64,000 bases of DNA from Albugo candida (lineage: Eukaryota; Oomycota; Peronosporomycetes; Albuginales; Albuginaceae), in assembly GCA_905220665.1 (NCBI GenBank), contig CAJNAR010000040.1, positions 1-64,000 of the forward strand, given 5' to 3'. Made by a program: the position numbers and the translations under genes. This document shows positions 59,101 through 64,000 of this stretch, piece by piece; the stretch's first letter is position 1; each line of letters opens with the position of its first letter. The notes beneath the pieces were generated by a model. The model was not told the DNA's origin and ran no database searches. It saw only the letters and a program-made list of their open reading frames with translations.

Positions 59101-59452
59101 ACATACTTTTTATCCTAAGACGCGTCTTGTAAACAACATTGACCTATTCGTACTACCACTATTGTGTAGCTTATTCGTGACTTCCACCTCCCTGTCGAGA
59201 ATCTAGAACCACGCGAAAGTAGTACGAAAGGAAAAACTGTGAGCCTCTGTGCTTCCATTCCTTAGGCCGTCCTCGGACGTATTTCACAAATATTCGATTC
59301 TGTATACTGCGCACAACGTTGGGAATCCTTACGCATAGAATGACAACAAATGTCACAGGTGATGAGAGCACATAAAACGTGCTGTGGGGATGCGTTTGGT
59401 CAGTTGGTTAGCGAACGCACGTTCGATATTTTGGCTGAGCTTTTAGTAGTCT
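59101..59452. other. Intergenic, nothing recognised
   Basis: 352 bp between two same-direction genes. A D-arm-like string (GGTCAGTTGGTTAGCG near 59400) does not extend into a tRNA. Confidence 0.5.
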
Positions 59453-60247
59453 TTACCTAAGCAGATTCGCCTCACTTAGCGGAAAAGGAATTAAAGGTTC
59501 TTCTACGACTAATTCCATGTGTTCTTCAATTGTTTTGCGCTTATGAGCGAATACAAACTGATAAGCGGTCAACTGAGCAAAGAATGTGCCAGTGAAATAA
59601 TTCACAATGTGCGCGACTTCCGATATCGTGAAGGCAGTCTCCACATTGAATGCAGGGTCTCCATCTGAAGCTGCGTTTGCCATTTCATTCCCATCCTCGC
59701 CGCTTGATCCCACGCACGTCTGAAGCGCTTCCTTTTCGACCGCTTGTACCTCAGCGTTCTCGTGAATCAGCTGACGGAATAATCCGTACACAGCTTCTAG
59801 AGAAGGGAAAATCTCACTCAGAATGTCGACATGCTGACTGTTGTCTTTTGGGAAATGCGTGGGGGTCACTGCGTACTTGAAAAGTCGATTGATTAATATC
59901 ATAAATCTGACGATTTTCCCTGTCGGTCGCAATCTGATTTCTTCGCACGCAAACTGTAATCCGTGAAACATAAGCTCCACGTACACGCTACTACGAGGAT
60001 TATCATTGAAATGCTCAATCTCCAAAAGTTGCTGTAAGGCGCGAAATGTTTCTTGATCTTTTTCTGAACAAGTCGCCTCCACGAGCTGTTCCACAAAAGC
60101 GATCCATTTATCGAGTTGGAAAATCGGCGCAGACGCAAATATGTCGTTTGGAGACAGAAAGAGCGTCGAATGTGCTGTGGAGGTGTCGTTACGAGCTGCA
60201 GCTTGGGAAGTTTGACTTTTGTTGCGACAAGCGGATGATTTGCTCAT
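59453..60247 (-). CDS. Conserved-looking protein of unknown function
   Basis: 264 aa, single exon, ATG at 60247. After a Ser/Thr-rich first 35 residues the protein is mostly helical and acidic (FQLDKWIAFVEQLVEATCSE, VYVELMFHGLQFA, FMILINRLFKYAVTPTHF). A low-complexity acidic patch lies at about 175-200. A C-terminal segment follows: FTISEVAHIVNYFTGTFFAQ then YQFVFAHKRKTIEEHMELVV and PLIPFPLSEA. The C-terminal block is reminiscent of a ciliary CCDC189/CFAP119-type protein, but from memory only, so no name is given. No membrane or catalytic motif seen. The next gene (CAP) ends 76 bp upstream on the same strand. Confidence 0.65.
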   Translation of the reverse strand: MSKSSACRNKSQTSQAAARNDTSTAHSTLFLSPNDIFASAPIFQLDKWIAFVEQLVEATCSEKDQETFRALQQLLEIEHFNDNPRSSVYVELMFHGLQFACEEIRLRPTGKIVRFMILINRLFKYAVTPTHFPKDNSQHVDILSEIFPSLEAVYGLFRQLIHENAEVQAVEKEALQTCVGSSGEDGNEMANAASDGDPAFNVETAFTISEVAHIVNYFTGTFFAQLTAYQFVFAHKRKTIEEHMELVVEEPLIPFPLSEANLLR

Positions 60248-60323
60248 ACGTTTTTATTATTTTGCTCTGTTTATAAAAATCTTTTACGATAAGGCACAGC
60301 GACACTATCGGACAATTGATTTC

Positions 60324-61568
60324 TTAACTCGAATACAGATCAGAGACTTCAGAACTTATGGAGAGCTCTTTTGTGATACGATGAACAAATTGTTCAGGAA
60401 GTGGTCTTTCGATCATTTCATCGCTTCCGGGTCCAGATGGTAACGACACATTCATTTCCGAGCTTTTTGACGTGATGAAGTTCACTTCACGACCTTCCCA
60501 GGAAACATACACAATGCAACCATCCGTCTTATCGATCGCAACAGAGGGGACGATCCCTTTGCACTGTGCTTGAATGCTTTTCGAATTGATAATTTCCAAG
60601 CTTGACACTACGTTATCGAATAAGAGTTTGGTTGTCTTACAGGAATCCAAGGTGATAGTATTCACTTTGCCTTCTATGACGATACTCGCGTCTGTGCATC
60701 CGAAAATGTATACTTTCTGTCGCAAATGTGTGTCGCTGACTGTTGTGACATTATCGTGTTGATACTCAATAAACCAATTGTCACTTCGTTTCTCGCATAT
60801 TGCAGTCTTTGTAGTTGGGATTGCCTTCAGTTCGTTCGGTTTAATAGTACTTTCCTTCGCTTCTGACGCATTTTCCACTTTGGTTGACACGTTCTTTGTG
60901 ACTTGTGTTGATGCTGATTTTGTATAAGAGTTTACATCCTGACCGTGTACATTCCATTGCAAACCTTTGCCGTGATGATTTTTGACATATTCCATCAAAG
61001 CAACCAAAAGACTTTTAAATGTCGATACAAATTCAATTTGGCTCGGATCAGTAGCTTTATATTCGATACGAATTTTATTGCCCCAGAAATCGGAACCTCC
61101 AATATACGACTCGACAAATGCTTTAGGGGCTGCTTCCTCGCAAACCCATCCAAGTGTCTGTATTCCTTCATTCACCATCTTGACATGATTCGGATTTTCT
61201 CGAGCATTGTTTCGCAATGTTCCCATTTCTTTCAAACAAATTTGTATTCCGCTGAGAAGCTCAGAAGTGAGTTGAGAAGGCTTTCGACATTCACTCGCCA
61301 TTACAATGAAATCGCGTTGCACTTTAAATGCCTTTTGAGCGATTTCTCCCAATTTCCGAATATCATCGCCCAAAGGATCGCAGCTTTTGATAAATGGTGG
61401 GAGATGTTGAGCGACTAAATCGTCGTACGCGCAAATGCTGGGGTCCACAGAGGTTTTGGAAGCGGGGGGTTGAACCACAGGCGTATTTAAGCCAACTTTA
61501 TCTTCCACAAGCTTGAGTCGCTCAGTCAGAGTCTGCAGTAATTGCTGGAGGGGCTGGACTGCTTCCAT
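60324..61568 (-). CDS. Cyclase-associated protein (CAP/Srv2), actin-monomer recycling factor
   Basis: 414 aa from ATG 61568 (MEAVQPLQQLLQTL). The open frame continues upstream, but that part is hydrophobic and looks like a leader/intron. N-terminal heptads (LTERLKLVEDKVG) precede the helical folded domain (SICAYDDLVAQHLPPFIK, ...VMASECRKPS, GWVCEEAAPKAFVESYIGG, FWGNKIRIEYK). A short linker lacks the long poly-Pro tract usual in CAP. The C-terminal beta-helix CARP domain has WFIEYQHDNVT, KVYIFGCTDASIVIEGKVN, TITLDSCKTTKLLFDNVVSS, IDKTDGCIVYVS and ends PLPEQFVHRI...EVSDLYSS. CAP binds ADP-actin and, with cofilin, speeds filament turnover and nucleotide exchange. Slightly shorter than the usual 470-520 aa. 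Confidence 0.92.
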   Translation of the reverse strand: MEAVQPLQQLLQTLTERLKLVEDKVGLNTPVVQPPASKTSVDPSICAYDDLVAQHLPPFIKSCDPLGDDIRKLGEIAQKAFKVQRDFIVMASECRKPSQLTSELLSGIQICLKEMGTLRNNARENPNHVKMVNEGIQTLGWVCEEAAPKAFVESYIGGSDFWGNKIRIEYKATDPSQIEFVSTFKSLLVALMEYVKNHHGKGLQWNVHGQDVNSYTKSASTQVTKNVSTKVENASEAKESTIKPNELKAIPTTKTAICEKRSDNWFIEYQHDNVTTVSDTHLRQKVYIFGCTDASIVIEGKVNTITLDSCKTTKLLFDNVVSSLEIINSKSIQAQCKGIVPSVAIDKTDGCIVYVSWEGREVNFITSKSSEMNVSLPSGPGSDEMIERPLPEQFVHRITKELSISSEVSDLYSS

Positions 61569-61754
61569 GAGTTTGGAAGCAAAAGGGAGATAAAATACTA
61601 GTAGGATATTACAAAAGTAGTCGTAGAGAAAGCAGCTTCTTACAGATATAGTACTCATTGAGTAAAAGGTTGGTAGTGCAATTGGAAACATTATTTGCAG
61701 TAGACAAAATACAACAAGCAACTTGATACAATGCTCAAACTAAGACGATAGACA

Positions 61755-62300
61755 TTAAGGACGAATATCGGTACTGTATGCATGATTTTCAGCAACGTGG
61801 CCCTCATGATGAGTTGGATGCAGTTTGTCGCCATGCAACTTGGATGGATGCGTCTGTGGATGAGCCATTCCTCCTTCGTGGTGGGTTTTGCCAGTCATTT
61901 TGTCTTTTGTGCGATGCACTTTGTTCTTCACTTTTTCCGCGAGACCCGGCTTCTTCACACGTCCACGTGTTGGTGAATGATAGTAATCGCCTTCAGAGCT
62001 TGAACTACTTGAGCTGCTTGACGATCTGTGCGCTCGTGAAGTATGTCCCATGGTGTTGTGTCCAGAAGTCATACCATGTCCAGTGTGTCCCGTGGTGTCA
62101 TGACTAGAAGTCACACCGTGCCCTGTTGTGGTGTGCCCCGTTCCGTGTGTTGTAGTGTGCCCCGCTTCATGGTGCTTGCTCGGCATTATCTTTTCCTTCA
62201 GATCGTGAGCCTTGTCGTGGATCTTATCCATCATTCCTTCCTTCTTGTGCGGAGTAGTGCTTCCAGTAGTGTGTTGGTGTTCGTGGCCGGTTGTATTCAT
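61755..62300 (-). CDS. His/Gly/Thr-rich hydrophilic protein with dehydrin-like segments
   Basis: 181 aa, single exon, ATG at 62300. Wholly hydrophilic, almost no aromatic residues, no Cys or Trp. Residues about 18-40 (HKKEGMMDKIHDKAHDLKEK) resemble the dehydrin K-segment (KKGIMDKIKEKLPG). Residues 46-90 are His/Thr/Gly repeats (TTGHG, TSGHNTMGH). [18 protein letters not shown] (about 91-108) matches the phosphorylatable dehydrin S-segment. KKPGLAEKVKNKVHRTKDKM (about 116-135) is a second K-like amphipathic helix. Dehydrins are disordered stress protectants of membranes and proteins, mostly known in plants. The His-rich parts could bind metal. Low-complexity convergence is possible. Confidence 0.6.
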   Translation of the reverse strand: MNTTGHEHQHTTGSTTPHKKEGMMDKIHDKAHDLKEKIMPSKHHEAGHTTTHGTGHTTTGHGVTSSHDTTGHTGHGMTSGHNTMGHTSRAHRSSSSSSSSSSEGDYYHSPTRGRVKKPGLAEKVKNKVHRTKDKMTGKTHHEGGMAHPQTHPSKLHGDKLHPTHHEGHVAENHAYSTDIRP

Positions 62301-62551
62301 GTTTTGTTATCGAAATCAATAATGAAGAGACTGATCCTTTCCTCTTTCAGAGACAATTCGAAAAACGATCTTTCTTCATGTCGCATCCTTCGTTCTCCCT
62401 ACAAACTCTGGATGCGTTGTCTTTTTCTATATAAAAGGCGATCATTGGGGCAGATCAGCTTCTGTGACACGTTTTTTATTTTAACCGAATCGACAGACTA
62501 TTTGGTGTCATACGGTGCTGCGTGAGCCACATCAAATTGACTGAATTCACT

Positions 62552-64000
62552 TCATTCGATTTCTTTTCCCATTGGAATTGCGATATGGTTCTTTCGCTGT
62601 GGCGTTTCGTGAGAATGCACCCAGCAGACAGGACAAAAATGAGAAGACTGTTCGCATTGCTCGCATCGCAAAACCGCCGCTGCGTTCCCACATTCTTCAC
62701 ATTTTCCTTTCCGAATAAGTCGACCTCGAATCCGCGTGAAATACTTGTGCTCTATTTCTTTTGCTTTTTTTCGTGCTGCGTACCCTCGCGCAACTCTTTG
62801 AATAATATTGACAGCTATTTGCTCCCTTCCTTTTGCTTGTTTGCGCTCTTCTTGTCGAAATGCGATTCGCTCGATCTCTTTGGTATTGTTACGCACAGCA
62901 CTTTCAATTTCATTGATCAAGTTGCATGTTTTCCTGCGGAGTGAATTTCTTTCATATGCAATGTGCGACTGGATATCTTCCTCTCGTTTCAAAGCTATAC
63001 ATTTGGTGTACCATTCAAATATATTTGGATGAGCGACCGTCTCCGATGCGATGGTGAAATTCGATTTGTCGGAATGCGGACCTTCAGAAGCAAGGACGCT
63101 AGGATGAAGGATCTGATTCGTGCAGAATGCTTTCCACAATTGGGAACTATGGATATCACGAACATCTTCTTCGGCTTGGTCAACCTCTGGATTCAAAAAG
63201 CGAGAAATAGCTGCAGGCTCATCATCACTAGCAGAATCATACGCATCATTAAAGCTTTTGTTTTGGATCACAAATTTCATATCGGCTTCGTCTTGGTCTT
63301 CTTGGATGTCGTTCTGACGCCAAACATGTGATTTTACATCCTTTTCGGGTCGCAAGTAATGGTACAAGTTGTATTGTTTGCCAGCGATAAAAGTCTCAAA
63401 CCATTTTCGATCATCACGCTCGATGGAAATGCAGCGAACCGTATTCATGTGAGCTTTATACGCCGCATACTTTCGCTCAAGACTCCAGTCCTTCATGTCC
63501 TCGAACATGGATACATCATCAAATAGGCTTTCTATATCCTGCTGCGTCGGCTTATGATCGCTTTTTGACAGGCTTGTTAAGACGTTTAGTCGACTAGTAC
63601 AACTTCGCTGGATCAGTTCCGCATGCACAGCTCGTTCTTCTTGGGATGTTCGATATTGCTTTTTATAATCAGCCAGCTTTTCAGCGACATTCTGTGTCAA
63701 CGATTTTATCTCATCATGTAACTCTCGACGGCTGTATTTTTTTGCTACACTTGGAAATCGAGTCTCTGTCAAGCCTTTTATTCTGAAAAGCAACAATGAA
63801 GCCATTGAGTTTTTAACATTTCGAGAATCAATTCTTACCGCTTCTCAGCTTGTTTACGAAGCTCCGTATATTCTTCAGTGGGCGCTCGACTTTTTCGTAC
63901 TGCATCAATTGCCTCGGACAGCATCGTTTCTCGTGATAAAAATCGATCTTGCTCCCTTATATACAAAGAATCAAGCACGTCATCATCTTCTGCAAGCACT
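62552..64000 (-). CDS. IQ-motif protein with C-terminal B-box-like zinc finger (partial, N-terminus beyond window)
   Basis: complement(join(62552..63782, 63839..>64000)), one 56-bp intron, at least 463 residues. The visible N-terminal part is charged and helical (EDDDVLDSLYIREQDRFLSR, ...EEYTELRKQAEKR). The middle has long helical, acidic stretches, including WSLERKYAAYKAHMNTV and QEDQDEADMKFV. An IQ calmodulin-binding motif AVNIIQRVARGYAARKKAKE lies at about residue 365. A Cys/His finger CEECGNAAAVLRCEQCEQ then HFCPVCWVHSH follows, like a B-box. It ends KNHIAIPMGKEIE. Such IQ plus B-box proteins are common in flagellate protists; the function is unknown. The ATG is not in the window. Confidence 0.7.

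Noticed and set aside
59390..59450. tRNA-like D-arm string followed by a B-box-like GTTCGATA
   Set aside because: The two boxes are only about 18 bp apart and no acceptor or anticodon stem can be formed.
60324..61721. Longer CAP start at 61721
   Set aside because: The extra 51 residues are hydrophobic, unlike any CAP N-terminus; ATG 61568 begins directly at the conserved heptads.
1..64000. CRISPR arrays, operons, bacterial-type promoters
   Set aside because: Gene structure is eukaryotic with spliceosomal introns; the only regular short repeat (52024-52510) has no spacers.

Overview
The window reads as nuclear DNA of an oomycete. The protein-coding genes are eukaryotic and carry many very short GT-AG introns (about 40-75 bp). 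The family mix (phosducin-like, SMG9, MyTH4-FERM, V-ATPase D, Hsp90) and retroelements of the kind common in oomycetes fit a compact, AT-leaning genome such as a white-rust (Albugo-type) pathogen. The genus is an inference from style and cannot be proven from this sequence. Exon coordinates are manual splice models; each combined exon set was checked to stay in frame.

Left third, about 1-29.5 kb: a graveyard of nested, decayed transposable elements with no convincing host gene. In order: a LINE fragment (LINE-1 here); a 5'-LTR-bearing Copia element (Copia-1) split by an insertion with terminal inverted repeats; a second Copia (Copia-2) with direct terminal repeats and a missing RT core; a Tc1-like DNA transposon inserted in a SINE-like repeat; a second LINE with endonuclease, RT and zinc-knuckle remnants, itself interrupted by a SINE-like copy; and a Ty3/Gypsy element split by a complete Copia element (Copia-3) with a 5-bp target-site duplication.

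Middle, 29.5-40.2 kb: sparse. It holds a four-exon mitochondrial-type ABC half-transporter and two convergent paralogues of a multi-pass membrane family that resembles CTP-dependent polyprenol/phytol kinases. One paralogue has gained a Pro-rich repeat head and lost catalytic-looking residues. Stretches of 1.3-2.2 kb between genes show nothing recognisable.

Right, 40.2-64 kb: gene-dense, with intergenic gaps from 2 bp to about 800 bp. In order: a GNAT / fascin-like / degenerate myo-inositol-oxygenase fusion (+); SMG9-like NMD factor (+); cytosolic Hsp90 with upstream heat-shock elements (-); a MyTH4-FERM protein (+); an unrecognised gene with two in-frame stops (-); a coiled-coil protein (+) followed by a 46-bp tandem-repeat array; V-ATPase subunit D (+, eight exons); a mixed C2H2/CCCH zinc-finger protein (+); a phosducin-like protein (-, five exons); a mitochondrial-type DEAD-box helicase with GUCT and Gly/Arg tail (+); a PX-like protein (-); an unrecognised protein (-); cyclase-associated protein (-); a His-rich dehydrin-like protein (-); and an IQ-motif/zinc-finger protein running off the right edge (-). 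The functions are housekeeping: proteostasis, endomembrane acidification, RNA metabolism and the actin cytoskeleton. There is no operon logic. The most unusual item is the GNAT-fascin-pseudo-MIOX fusion.
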